Below are positions 53,618-62,869 of a stretch of 64,000 bases of DNA, in pieces. Position numbers and translations under genes: made by a program. The stretch covers positions 806,001 to 870,000 of the forward strand of contig CAVWFQ010000010.1 in NCBI GenBank assembly GCA_963754335.1. Direction: 5' to 3'. The stretch is from JBBSDP01 sp963754335 (GTDB lineage Bacteria > Planctomycetota > Phycisphaerae > Tepidisphaerales > Tepidisphaeraceae). Under the pieces are notes generated by a model. It was given only the letters and a program-made list of their open reading frames with translations, had not been told where the DNA came from and ran no database searches. Positions within the stretch are counted from its first letter, which is position 1, and each line of letters begins with the position of its first letter.

Positions 53618-54857
53618 ATGTCCAATCCTGCAATGCGAATCGCCGATGACTCCGGCAGCAGCCTGCCAAGGCGGATCAACTTCACGGTCGCGGCGCTGAC
53701 TCAGGCCGCCCCACCGCCGGGCAACACGCGGATCATCATTTACGACGCCAAGATACCCGGCTTGGCGATGCGTGTCACCGATAAGGGCGTGAAGTCTTTT
53801 ACCCTGTACCGCAAGTATCAGGGCCAGCCGGTCAAGATGAAGCTCGGCGGCTTCCCCGCAATCAGCATTGAGCAGGCGCGCACGTTGGCAGCGGCGGCAA
53901 ACGGCAAGATGGCACAGGGAATCGACCCGCGCGACGAACGCCGGGCCGTGCGGACCTCGATTACCCTTCAACAGCTTTTCGAAAAGTACACCAAAGAGCA
54001 CGCCGAACTCCGTTCAACCGCCAGGACGCGCAAGACCGACAAAAGCCGGTTCGATACGTGCTTTTCGGATTGGACCTCTCGGAAGCTCGCCACAATCCGC
54101 CCCGAGAACGTGAAGGACAAACACTCGCAACTCGCAAAGTCGCGCGGCAAGATCACTGCCAACCGCACCGTCCAACTTCTCAAGCGGATGTGCAATTGGG
54201 CAAATATCAATCCCAATCCTGCCGCCGAAGGTTCCGTCGATTACTTCCAAGAAAACGAACGCGATCGCTTCATGGAGTCGGGTGAAATCCCCCGGTTCTT
54301 TGTGGCGCTGGAAGCGGAGTTGAATGAGACGATCAGGGACTACATCAAACTGAGCTTGTGGACCGGGCCGCACAGGTCGAATGTCATGTCGATGCGATGG
54401 GATGAAATCAATCTGGCCAGCGCGTACATGGACCGTGCCGGCGGAAAAGAGCAAATCGGGCGAGGCGATGAAGATCCATTTGAGCGATCCGGCGCTGGCC
54501 GTACTGGATTCGCGGAAGGACAACGATTCGGATTTCGTGTTCCCTGGTCGTGGCAAGACCGGTCATTTGGTGGAACCGAAAGGCGCATGGAGGCGGGTAC
54601 TCAAAGCCGCCAAGATCGACAACCTTTGGCTTCACGACCTGCGCCGGACCCTTGGCAGTTGGCAGGCGGCGACCGGCGCAAGCCTGCCCATCATCGGAAA
54701 GTCTCTCGGACACCACGATCAGAAAACGACGTCGATTTATGCCCGGCTGGATTTGGGTCCGGTCCGCGCCAGCGTTGACATGGCGGCGGCGGCGATCCTC
54801 GCGGCAATGAATCCGAAAAAATCCAAGGTGAAAAAGTCTTCCCGGAAAAGGAAATGA
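53618..54857 (+). CDS. int: Tyrosine recombinase/integrase (P4-type), frameshifted
   Basis: ATG at 53618 (MSNPAMRIADDSGSSLPRRI). An N-terminal DUF4102-like domain (DAKIPGLAMRVTDKGVKSFT, LYRKYQGQPVKMKLGGFPAI) and a core-binding domain (TLQQLFEKYTKEHAEL) precede the catalytic domain. That has Arg in TGPHRSNVMSMRWDEIN, the Lys hairpin in TWTVPAEKSKSGEAMKIHL, HDLRRTLGSW, SLGHHDQKTTSIYARLDL with the nucleophile Tyr. The frame shifts at about 54425 (NLASA then TWTVPAEKS): one base too many in GCGTACATGG. All catalytic residues remain if repaired, about 413 residues. If the shift is real the element cannot excise on its own. Confidence 0.9.
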
Positions 54858-54974
54858 AGGTATAAACGAATCTCAACGGGACGCCGGAGTAATTACCGGC
54901 TTACGGTCCGGCGGGCGTGGCGATCTTCACCTGGCGTCATGCCCCGGACCTGACCCGCCAACAACAGGTGAAAA

Positions 54975-56342
54975 ATGAGCATCGCTGAACATATCAAACA
55001 GGCGGGGTCGCTTCACCAAGCGATCATGTTTTTGAAATTCGATTGCGATAGCATTTCAGGGGATTTGCCCGGCGGCTATCGCCAGAAGAGCAAAGCGAAG
55101 AAGATCGCTTCCCAAGTCAAGACCTACACCGTTGACAAGCCAGCCGGGGCGGAGACTGCTGAGGTGGCGCTCGCCACCGTCCAGAACGAAGACCCCGAAA
55201 ATGTGATGAGCATTCTTCGACACTTCAACAAATCGTGGGATGAATCAATCGCAAAGCTCATTTCCGAAGCGGAAAAAGTAGATCAGTGGATCGGCAATTA
55301 TCCGCTCGGTCGCTTTTCTGGTTTCCCGAGACATCTCATTGTGAGCTTGGAGCATGCTCCAAAAGTGATAGCTGGCCTAATGCTCGGCGGAGGAACAGAT
55401 CCGAACTCGGACGCGCTCAAGCAATGGCGGCAGTGGGAACATATGGTTCATAGTTCGGATGATGCCAGCGATTTTATCGTTCATTATCTCAGGTCCAGAA
55501 CGCCAAATTCCAACGGGGATTTTATCGATGATTTGGCTGAGGGATCGTGCAGTTGGAAGGACCATCGCGATTATCTTTTGAACCAAGAAATTAGGTGGAT
55601 ACGTCCGCGGCTGGATTTGGGAATTCCGCAATCCGAAATGACGCCTGAACAGAAGTTGAAGTTTCGGGAAGCTTACGACGAAATTAACGCGAGATATGAG
55701 CACGCCAAAATCACCCCGCGATATCTCAAGGGAACCCTCGAATCCTTCATGCAGCAACAGCTCACGTCGATCATTAAACAAGAGGAAGGAAAAGACGGAC
55801 CGTGGCCCCTAAAGCCGCTGGTGGTCGCCCCTTGGCAAGCAAGGAATATCGCTCGATCTGTACAGCATTTTTTCCGCGAAGCTCTGCCGCTGGATTTTCA
55901 TGATGCTCCCGATGTGCCTGATACCGAAGCGATGGGGCCGCGATCAGCATTCAGCACTCTCGAAAAGTTACGAGTGTGTTGCATGAAGCGAATGCAACTT
56001 CAGGGCGGTTCGCCCGAAGTCCCTACCAGCCCACAATTGCCCGCGATCAATGTTACGATTGCCATGCCACCTCAACTTGAGTCAAACGGAAGGGCAAAAC
56101 CAATGCTTGCCGATCCGAATAATGGGGCAGATCCACGCGGCCATATGAAGCTGGAAGAAATCCGCGAGGAGTACCCGCAATTCAATGACGCGCAAATAGA
56201 TAAGCTGCGCAAGAAATTGGAATATTGGAAGCGGACCAACGAAGACAAAGTAATCACAAGTGAGGATGGGGGCGGCAGACCGCGTTACGCCTACCCAATT
56301 TCAACCATCAAAGAATTCGCAGCCCAAATCGGCGGAGAATAG
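54975..56342 (+). CDS. Unknown 455-residue protein, element cargo
   Basis: ATG at 54975 with AGGTGA seven bases upstream. The sequence is soluble and mostly helical (FNKSWDESIAKLISEAEKVD, HAKITPRYLKGTLESFMQQQ, NIARSVQHFFREALPLDFHD), with a C-terminal part DDAQ-like FNDAQIDKLRKKLEYWKRTN and GGRPRYAYPISTIKEFAAQI that looks like a winged-helix or AlpA-type DNA-contact tail. It stands between integrase and excisionase, where cargo or defence genes often sit in such elements. Slightly lower GC than neighbours. No family recognised. Confidence 0.7.
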   Translation: MSIAEHIKQAGSLHQAIMFLKFDCDSISGDLPGGYRQKSKAKKIASQVKTYTVDKPAGAETAEVALATVQNEDPENVMSILRHFNKSWDESIAKLISEAEKVDQWIGNYPLGRFSGFPRHLIVSLEHAPKVIAGLMLGGGTDPNSDALKQWRQWEHMVHSSDDASDFIVHYLRSRTPNSNGDFIDDLAEGSCSWKDHRDYLLNQEIRWIRPRLDLGIPQSEMTPEQKLKFREAYDEINARYEHAKITPRYLKGTLESFMQQQLTSIIKQEEGKDGPWPLKPLVVAPWQARNIARSVQHFFREALPLDFHDAPDVPDTEAMGPRSAFSTLEKLRVCCMKRMQLQGGSPEVPTSPQLPAINVTIAMPPQLESNGRAKPMLADPNNGADPRGHMKLEEIREEYPQFNDAQIDKLRKKLEYWKRTNEDKVITSEDGGGRPRYAYPISTIKEFAAQIGGE

Positions 56343-56510
56343 TTTCCGCCGATATTCCGCCAAAAATAATTTTCACTGCTTTGGACGCTTTCTTCGGCGT
56401 CTCTTCCGACTTTCCCCCGTTTCCGCCACTTCTACCCGGACCGATTTTTCTCGTTTCGATACATCAGACTGCGCCCGCGTTGATCAAATTTTACAACGTG
56501 AGGTGCTCAT

Positions 56511-56717
56511 ATGTCTGCTGTTGCCGAGGCCGCCCCGGACAAACTTATTAACCGCGTTGAAGCCGCTGCCATTCTCGGCTTGCGTCCGAACACGTTGGCC
56601 ATCTGGGCGATCACTGGCAGATACAACCTTCCGTTCATCCGCTGCGGTCGGATGATCCGTTACCGCGCCAGCGACTTGGATAAGTGGCTCAAGTCGCCGC
56701 ACGTCCGGCGAAGTTGA
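56511..56717 (+). CDS. AlpA/excisionase-like helix-turn-helix protein
   Basis: 68 residues: LINRVEAAAILGLRPNTLAI with WAITGRYNLPFIRCGRMIRY and RASDLDKWLKS, the HTH_17 pattern (N-R-x-E-A-A-x-x-L-G ... G-R-x-x-R-Y-R-x-S-D-L-x-x-W). Such proteins direct excision or activate element genes. ATG at 56511 is preceded by GAGGTGC. Intact. Confidence 0.85.
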   Translation: MSAVAEAAPDKLINRVEAAAILGLRPNTLAIWAITGRYNLPFIRCGRMIRYRASDLDKWLKSPHVRRS

Positions 56718-56906
56718 AGATCAGCATTAACCCACAACTCATTTCAGGATTTCAAGAGCCCGTGGCGTCAACGGCACTCTCAAAATTTTCGCGTTCAACT
56801 TTCGGCGGCTCGTCACCGCTGGAACCACCCCTTACGACTCTCCCGCGCAAAAAAATGCCCGGCTTCGGGGGCGTCATCACCCGAGCCGGGCCAAAGGCTT
56901 TACACC

Positions 56907-57206
56907 GTGAGCATAGCCATCCCTGCCCAACAGGGCAACACAATCGTTCCGTCAGATCGTTCGTCACTTCCCCCGGCAATCCGTTCAATCATCGATCGGC
57001 ACGCCATAGCAGCCGGGCGGTATCGCGGTCGGGGCCGCTGGTACGGACTCCAAGTTTTGCGGAAGGAATTGGAGGAAACCATTGGCTTGAACGCGCGGGC
57101 CGAACAGCGCGACGACGCCATTTTCGACTTGGCGATTTTGGAATTTCGGAAGCGGCTTGGATGCCCGGACCTCAGTATCGCGATTGCCGCGAAGGAGGAA
57201 TCATGA
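56907..57206 (+). CDS. Small hypothetical protein before the primase
   Basis: GTG at 56907 to 57206, 99 residues, with helices SSLPPAIRSIIDRHAIAAGR and GRWYGLQVLRKELEETIGLN, RDDAIFDLAILEFRKRLG. Its stop overlaps the primase ATG by four bases (ATGA), so the two are translationally coupled. The start has no strong ribosome site. Function unknown. Confidence 0.6.
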   Translation: MSIAIPAQQGNTIVPSDRSSLPPAIRSIIDRHAIAAGRYRGRGRWYGLQVLRKELEETIGLNARAEQRDDAIFDLAILEFRKRLGCPDLSIAIAAKEES

Positions 57207-58575
57207 TCGGCGCGACCCTCCCCGCCACATTCGATAGCGCCGCCTTCCGTGAACTGGAACCGCTCCGCGTGTGGGTCAACTGGCAGCGAGAGAAACAACA
57301 TCCCAACGCCAACTCGACAACCAAGATCCCGTACAACCCGATCACTGGCAGGCGGGCAAAGTCGAACGATTCGAACACTCATTTCAGCTACCGCGAGGCC
57401 GCCGCCGCGCAGGCCACAGGGCGATACGCTGGCATCGGCCTGATCACGTCGCTCCCATATGCCTATGTGGATTTCGACAACTGCCGGGATGAAGTGACGG
57501 GGCAGATCGTGGCCCCGGTCCAGAAATGGATCGAGCGTTTCGATTCTTACACCGAAATCAGTCAGTCGCTCCGCGGCGTGAAGATCATCATCCGCACGAA
57601 GCATTTTCCGACCGACACCGGCAAGAACTTTCGACCATCCCCCGACCGACCGGACTCGCCGGCCACGAAGTTTATCACCTGGCCCGGCGGCGGAATCGAG
57701 CTTTACGGAGTCAAGCCGCGTCTCTTTTGTTTCACCGGCAATCATCTGGAAGGCACGCCGGACCGGATCAACGATGCGACCAACGCGCTGACTGCACTTT
57801 ATCAATCACTGCGCCAGCCCCGCAAACACACGAAGATCGACCCGAACCGCGCGGCCGACAGCGCCGACGATGCCGAACGGTTTAAAAGATGCTCGGCTTA
57901 CGTCGCCAAAATGCCGCTCGCCGTGTCTGGCCAGGGTGGTCACGACGCCACGCTCGCCGTCGCATGTGAATGCCAGCGGTTTGGTTTGACCGACGCCGAC
58001 GCGATGAGCGTCTTGAGCCAATACAACTCGCGTCTTTCTGAGCAGTGGAGGGAAGACGAATTGCAACACAAACTCGACAGCTCCAAAGAACTGGTAACGG
58101 GGAGCGATCGAGAAATCCGGCTCCGTGAGGATCGGCCCGGCCGGGCCAATGGCCGCATGAATGGGAATGCCCATGTGCGGAGCAACGCACATCCGGCGGC
58201 GGTACGCGAGCTGGCGGAAGACGATCGGTCTGAGCCACTGAATCAGGTTGAGCAAGTCATCGGGCGCGCGCCAACCTATCCGAACGATCCTGAGCCATCC
58301 TCCAACGGTTCGGCGGTTCGCCCGGCTGATTATGTGTTGGTTCCTGGAACCTTCACGACCGACACCGGCGAGGAAATCGAACGCGGGGCCGACGCCTTCA
58401 CCGATGAGACGATCGACCGCATTCCCAACGGCACCATCTACCGGCGCGGCGGAGTCGCTGGCCAGATCGTCGGCGATGCCGGCGAACGCCAATTCTCCGA
58501 ACTGTCGGCAGACGGAACCCGGATTGCAATTGATGGCCACATGCGGTTGGGGAAGTGGCGCAGCGCGAGGGGCCG
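57203..58575 (+). CDS. Primase-polymerase domain of a phage-type primase/helicase
   Basis: ATG at 57203 with GGAGGA four to nine bases upstream. The sequence (ELEPLRVWVNWQREKQHPNA, TKIPYNPITGRRAK, GIGLITSLPYAYVDFDNCRD) is an archaeo-eukaryotic-primase-type Prim-Pol domain; the DFD of YVDFDNC is the metal-binding motif, and SQSLRGVKIIIRTKH with GGGIELYGVKPRLFCFTGNH follow the family layout. A linker carries FKRCSAYVAKMPLAVSGQGG (PriCT-like). The frame stays open to 58645, but sense shifts near 58575 (HMRLGKWRSARG then AGENAHQVLTYL). With the helicase part the protein is about 875 residues. Confidence 0.8.
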
Positions 58576-59828
58576 GGGAGAATGCCCATCAGGTTCTCAC
58601 CTATCTTCCGTGCTCGCGCGATCACGCCGGGCTGATCATGGCTAGCGCCACGGTCGATAGCCGCGTGCCCGACCTCCGATGCATCACGTCCTACCCGATT
58701 TTTCTGCCGGGCTTCGAACTCTGCCAGCCGGGCTACCGCGACGGAGTTTATTACGACGAACCCGACGCCCTGCACGGGCTTGGCATCGAACTGGACGCCG
58801 AAACGATCCGGCTCACCCTGGAAGATGCCGTTGTGGACTTCCCGTTCCGCGATCAGGCCAGCCGGGAGAATTATTTCGGGCTGATGATCACCCCGTTCAT
58901 CCGCAACGCGATCGACGGCAACGCCCCCGGCACACTCATTCACGCCCCGCTTGAACGGACCGGCAAAACAAAGCTGGCCGAAATCATCGGCGCGATCACC
59001 ATCGGCAGGCGCACCCCGGCCATGCAGATTTCAGACTCGAATGAGGAAATGGATAAGCGGCTTTTGGCCATGCTGCTACGCGGCGAAACGCTCTTGCACC
59101 TCGACAACCTGCGCGAACGCCTGGACCTCCCCTGCCTGGCGTCACTGTTGACCGCAACCACGTATCAGGGCCGTCTACTCGGCTCAACGAAGATCCTGGA
59201 CATCCCCAACAACCTCACGATCGTTGCCACCGGGAACAACGTGAAGGCGACCGGGGAAATCGCCAAGCGGATGGTTCCCGTCTGCCTGCAACCCGCCTCC
59301 GATGCTCCCGAGCTCCGAACCGACTTCCAGCACGCGGACCTATGGGGCCACGTCCGACAGAACCGCCGCCGGCTGATGGAATGCCTGTTGGGCGCTGTCC
59401 GTCTTTGGGTGAACGCCGGGAAGCCTCGCGGTGAAAAACCTATGGGTGGATTCGATGAGTGGGCCGCCGTGGTTGGCGGCATCATGTCCGTTGTCGGATT
59501 CGAGCAATGGCTCGACAACGCCAGCGAATGGCGCGATGCCGCGGACTGGCGCAGATCCGACCTGCGCGCCCTTGTAGCGGAGTGGCACAAAGAACACGCC
59601 GGCTTGCCGCTGAAGGTGAATGAAATCCTCGCGATCGCCGAAAGGCTCGAACTTTTTCCCGACGTGCTCACCGGCAAAGAGGGCAAATCGCTCGTCACCA
59701 GTTTCGGAATGAAGGTGTTGAGCCGCAACATCGACACCCCCGTTGAAGGCTTCATCATCCGCAAAAATTCGATGAGCCGCCCGGCAATTTATTCCTTGCA
59801 AGCCATTGAAAGCGGGGTGGAAGCGTGA
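58576..59828 (+). CDS. Helicase part of the primase/helicase (next frame)
   Basis: Begins as GAGENAHQVLTYLPCSRDHA. YPIFLPGFELCQPGYRDGVY, YYDEPDALHGLGIELDAETI and DFPFRDQASRENYFGLMITP precede the ATPase core: Walker A-like APLERTGKTKLAEIIGAI, Walker B-like LLRGETLLHLDNLRERLDLP, and sensor VATGNNVKATGEIAKRMVPV. The C-terminal LRALVAEWHKEHAGLPLKVN is a typical winged-helix part. Phage and plasmid proteins of this layout unwind and prime replication of the element. The break with the primase lies in GGGGCCGGGG, a classic indel site. Confidence 0.8.
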
Positions 59829-59832
59829 AAAT

Positions 59833-60033
59833 CAACACCTTTCCAACACCTTTCAACACCTTTTTTTTCAAGGTGTTGAGCGCAACGAACGGTGTGATTG
59901 GAGCTTACGAAGCGACCAACACCTTCAACACCTTTTCCGTACCCCCCCACATGCGCAGTGCGCCGCGCACACGCCGCCCCTGAACCGCGAACGGCTGGGC
60001 AGGCAAACGTGTTGAAGGTGTCTGAAGGTGTTG
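59833..60033. repeat. Cluster of CAACACCTT repeats, possible replication origin iterons
   Basis: Direct copies at 59833, 59844, 59854, 59917 and 59926 (9 bp each); inverted copies AAGGTGTTG at 59870 and 60025, with near-copies at 60006 and 60015. CAACACCTT and AAGGTGTTG at 59854 and 59870 form a 9-bp-stem hairpin around a T-run. All lie in the 318-bp non-coding gap right after the helicase stop. Repeats beside a primase/helicase gene fit an initiator-bound origin; an operator cluster is the alternative. Confidence 0.75.
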
Positions 60034-60146
60034 AATGCCGGTTGCCCTGCCCCGCGATTCCCGATCCCTCCACCGCCGCAAATCCCTCCGTCATCACGTC
60101 GATCGACGGCGTTTCTCAGGATCCATTTTCACCGAGCAATCCCCCA

Positions 60147-60404
60147 ATGAATGCAGCCGACATCCACAATCTCGACAGCCTGTCGGATGGCGCACTGACC
60201 GTGGCCCTGGAACTGCGCCGGCTCAAGATCGGCCTGATGGTTGATCGGGGCCGGAATTGCACTGAACTGTTTTTCCTCCCCCCTGATGATTTGCAGGGCG
60301 TTGACTTCCCGGCCGGGCTGATGGATCGGGTTCGCCCGCACGTTGCCGAGTTGGCGGCGTTCATCGAGTCACAACCGCGGGCAATCGCTGAGGGGGCAAA
60401 GTGA
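60147..60404 (+). CDS. Small hypothetical element protein
   Basis: ATG at 60147 (MNAADIHNLDSLSDGALTVA), 85 residues. The chain has LELRRLKIGLMVDRGRNCTE and LFFLPPDDLQGVDFPAGLMD, mixed alpha/beta, with no recognised family. Its stop overlaps the next start by four bases (GTGA). Confidence 0.6.
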   Translation: MNAADIHNLDSLSDGALTVALELRRLKIGLMVDRGRNCTELFFLPPDDLQGVDFPAGLMDRVRPHVAELAAFIESQPRAIAEGAK

Positions 60405-60625
60405 GCAACCACTTCACGATCGTTGTGCGGCCTGAAGGCGACGGACCGCCTGCCGAAATTCGCCTCCGTCGTTTCCTCAAGACGGCGTTGCGGTCCTATG
60501 GGCTTCGCTGCACGGCCATCGGCATCGGTCCAGATGAACCGGATGCCGGCGCTGTAGCCGCCAGGCCGTCACAAGATCCGACGCCTCCCGATGCGAATCG
60601 GGCGGAGATTGGAGCGATGGCATGA
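60401..60625 (+). CDS. Small hypothetical element protein
   Basis: GTG at 60401 overlaps the previous stop. 74 residues: FTIVVRPEGDGPPAEIRLRR and FLKTALRSYGLRCTAIG, then a disordered Pro/Ala tail. The first part resembles short phage proteins that sit after replication genes; no family is named. Confidence 0.55.
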   Translation: MSNHFTIVVRPEGDGPPAEIRLRRFLKTALRSYGLRCTAIGIGPDEPDAGAVAARPSQDPTPPDANRAEIGAMA

Positions 60626-60786
60626 ACATCACCACTTCGGACAAATTCGGATTCGGACCCCTTGTTTTGCAGGGTTTGTGGGGGAGTTTCGCCGAATTTC
60701 GGTACAAAAGGGAACCCGATCGGAAATCACTTGAAATTCGCGCACCAGAATTCGGCGGATTTTCGCCCACTTTTGCCCACTTTTTC

Positions 60787-61318
60787 GGGGCACGCTACGC
60801 GTTCGACCTCGCGGACGAATCACTGTCCAAACGTGAATTCGTGCACCGGAAATCACTATCTTCCGGTGATTCCTCAGTGACGCGGCCAGGTCCGTCCGTG
60901 GCGAAAACAACCTTCGGCACCTTAGCTTTCATTAGGTTTTCGTGGGGCACGCTTCCGCCGATTTGTCGCGCACCGAGCCTCCACAAATCGACGATTCCTG
61001 TGACATTTTGTGCCATTTCACGGGGCACGCTCATAGCCCGACGACGACTGGCCTCAGAACTCCGAAATCTTGTTCGGTTTTGTTCACTTTTCCGGGCCAC
61101 GCTCGGCACTCACTGGCTCGCGAGAACCTTAGAAAACCCAATATCCATCGACCCCCAAATACTTCCCGATTCAGTGCGGTTCAGTGCGGATTCGTGGGGC
61201 ACGCTACCAGCGATAGATCGCGGACCCTCATCGGCCCGACAGTGCCGAGCAACGCGCCGCCGATCACCGTTTTATTTCTTCGAAAGGTTAACAAAACAAA
61301 ACAAAGCCGGGGCACGCT
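60787..61318 (+). repeat. Irregular array of GGGGCACGCT-centred repeats (six copies)
   Basis: GGGGCACGCT occurs at 60787, 60944, 61022, 61196 and 61309, with GGGCCACGCT at 61094. Most are preceded by a T-rich TTTTCG/TTTCAC leader, and copies 1, 2, 4 and 5 are followed by a TCGCG-containing block about 15 bases on. Spacings are 157, 78, 72, 102 and 113 bp. The 690-bp zone has no convincing gene although frames stay open through it; all copies are in the same orientation. Not CRISPR (spacing irregular, no repeat of full length). Could be binding sites, small RNA units or a decaying gene family. Confidence 0.6.
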
Positions 61319-61340
61319 ACGGAGCAGATTGGAGGCTCGC

Positions 61341-61769
61341 ATGAGCAAGCGAACCCCCTGCACCTGTCCGGCATACGCGTGGCCTCATCGGCAAGGATCC
61401 GGAGTCTGCCGCTGGCCGGAAGCTCCGGCGTCGATCTGTGCAACGCCAGCCGGCACGCATCGACCGTCCAAGCTCAGGTATCGCCGGGCGCACCAACGCG
61501 AGTTGAAGATTGCCGGGCTTCATCCCATCCGCGATCGGGAATTGATCGAGCAACACGTTGACACCCTGCGCCGCATCGGCGGCAAGCGCGTCGGCAAAGT
61601 CATCCCCGGTCGCGAGCCAGCTTGGATTGAAGGCCAGCGATCGACGCCCGGGGGCGGATTGGCCTTTTTCCTCAAACACCGAAAGACGGGCCGCGAAGTC
61701 CCGATGTACGCGACCGCCAAGGAACTCAACACCGGCCCGGCCGGCGGAGCTGACCAATGCCAACGCTAA
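61341..61769 (+). CDS. Cys-rich hypothetical phage protein
   Basis: ATG at 61341 with GGAGG seven bases upstream; the longer frame upstream passes through the repeat array and is ignored. 142 residues: an N-terminal Cys cluster (RTPCTCPAYAWPHRQGSGVC) that may bind zinc, then a basic helical region (RAHQRELKIAGLHPIRDREL, VDTLRRIGGKRVGKVI). The 13-bp overlap with the next gene suggests one operon with the virion genes. Confidence 0.6.
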   Translation: MSKRTPCTCPAYAWPHRQGSGVCRWPEAPASICATPAGTHRPSKLRYRRAHQRELKIAGLHPIRDRELIEQHVDTLRRIGGKRVGKVIPGREPAWIEGQRSTPGGGLAFFLKHRKTGREVPMYATAKELNTGPAGGADQCQR

Positions 61770-62341
61770 CGGAGCAATTGAAGCAACAGAAGCAAGCCGA
61801 CGATCTGGCGGCGCAACATCACTACCGGGATCTGTTGGAGCAAGCCGGAACGCTCGATTCCTACCGCGAGCTGATCGAGCGAGCCAACAGCCCGGCGGAT
61901 GGCGACAGCGAATCCATCAAAACGCTGATGGACAAACTTGGAATCACCCTGTCCGAATTGGAGGCGGATGTAGAGGCCATCCAGCAGGCTCCCAAGCTCG
62001 AACGATTTGCCGATCCCGAAAACGTCAACAATGCCAATCAGGCCGCCGACACGGCGGAAAATGAGATGAACGAAGAAATCCTACGAACGTGGGATCGACT
62101 CGGACGCGAGATGAACATTGGGGCAGTTCCTGAAGCCATCAGAATGATCGCCGGAAGTTTCCCCTACCAGATTCCCGGCGGCTTCAATTTTTCGAGTCTC
62201 GCCGAAGCTCTTCAAAAGGCGCACAACGCGAAGCTCGCCAAGAACAACGCCAGGATCGGGCAGTTTCAAGCGGCTCAGCAACTTGCGGCGCTGAAGGTGG
62301 CCCATCCCCGCGTATTCGGCACCCCGGAACAAAATGTTTGA
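61757..62341 (+). CDS. Helical phage protein
   Basis: ATG at 61757, 194 residues, mostly coiled coil (LTEQLKQQKQADDLAAQHHY, SELEADVEAIQQAPKLERFA, EALQKAHNAKLAKNNARIGQ), with a central PEAIRMIAGSFPYQIPGGFN. It lies directly before the gpG-like gene and overlaps it by 8 bp. A scaffold, assembly or head-completion role is possible; no family is recognised. Confidence 0.6.
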   Translation: MPTLTEQLKQQKQADDLAAQHHYRDLLEQAGTLDSYRELIERANSPADGDSESIKTLMDKLGITLSELEADVEAIQQAPKLERFADPENVNNANQAADTAENEMNEEILRTWDRLGREMNIGAVPEAIRMIAGSFPYQIPGGFNFSSLAEALQKAHNAKLAKNNARIGQFQAAQQLAALKVAHPRVFGTPEQNV

Positions 62342-62867
62342 ATCAACCATCAACATCGACGCCAGAAAGCTTATCGGCCAGCTTGACCGCCTGGAAGCGG
62401 CGTTCAGCAACGGCGATGAGCCGCACTTGCAACAGGGCCTCAAGGATGCCTCCGGCGGGTACCTCGCATTCAGCCGGGCACGCTTCATCGGCAACAGCCG
62501 GGGCGGCGGCGATTGGGCACCGCTTTCGCCCTTCACGATCGCGGAGCGTGCCCGCAAACAGTCGCCGGGCCGCAAGGCCAGCAAGGGCGAAAGAGAATCT
62601 GGCGCATCGTTCCCGATCCTGATCGATTCGGGCGATCTGTACGCCTCCCTGTCGCCGGGCGATCCCAACAACGTTGAGGATTTCATCCCCTTCGGAATTC
62701 GGAGCGGAACGTCGATCCCCTACGCCCACTTCCATCAAAAGGGCGGCATGCGGTTGCCACAACGGAAGGTCCTGGACGAACCCAACGAATCGGCATTGAA
62801 CGAAATCGGCAAGAGCCTCGCGGGCGGCGTGCGCGGCGCAATCGAGTCAGTTTTTGGAGGTTCATAG
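62334..62867 (+). CDS. Mu gpG-like phage virion morphogenesis protein
   Basis: ATG at 62334, 177 residues. Family features: early ASGGYLAFSRARFIGNSRGG then GDWAPLSPFTIAERARK (the W-x-x-L-S-P-x-T block), ILIDSGDLYASLSPGD (DSG-L) and YAHFHQKGGMRLPQRKVLD (H-x-x-G and P-x-R-x-x-L). These define the gpG/phage virion morphogenesis family, which acts in tail or head completion. It shows that the element carries structural genes and is, or derives from, a phage. Confidence 0.8.
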   Translation: MFESTINIDARKLIGQLDRLEAAFSNGDEPHLQQGLKDASGGYLAFSRARFIGNSRGGGDWAPLSPFTIAERARKQSPGRKASKGERESGASFPILIDSGDLYASLSPGDPNNVEDFIPFGIRSGTSIPYAHFHQKGGMRLPQRKVLDEPNESALNEIGKSLAGGVRGAIESVFGGS

Positions 62868-62869
62868 CA

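Noticed and set aside
60787..61318. CRISPR array
   Set aside because: The shared core is only about 10 bp, spacing is irregular (72-157 bp) and no cas genes are present.
60622..61344. Long plus-strand ORF of 240 codons through the repeat array
   Set aside because: Three frames are open here because of base composition; the translation is low in typical protein patterns, two of the six repeats fall in another register, and a better-supported gene with a ribosome site starts at 61341.
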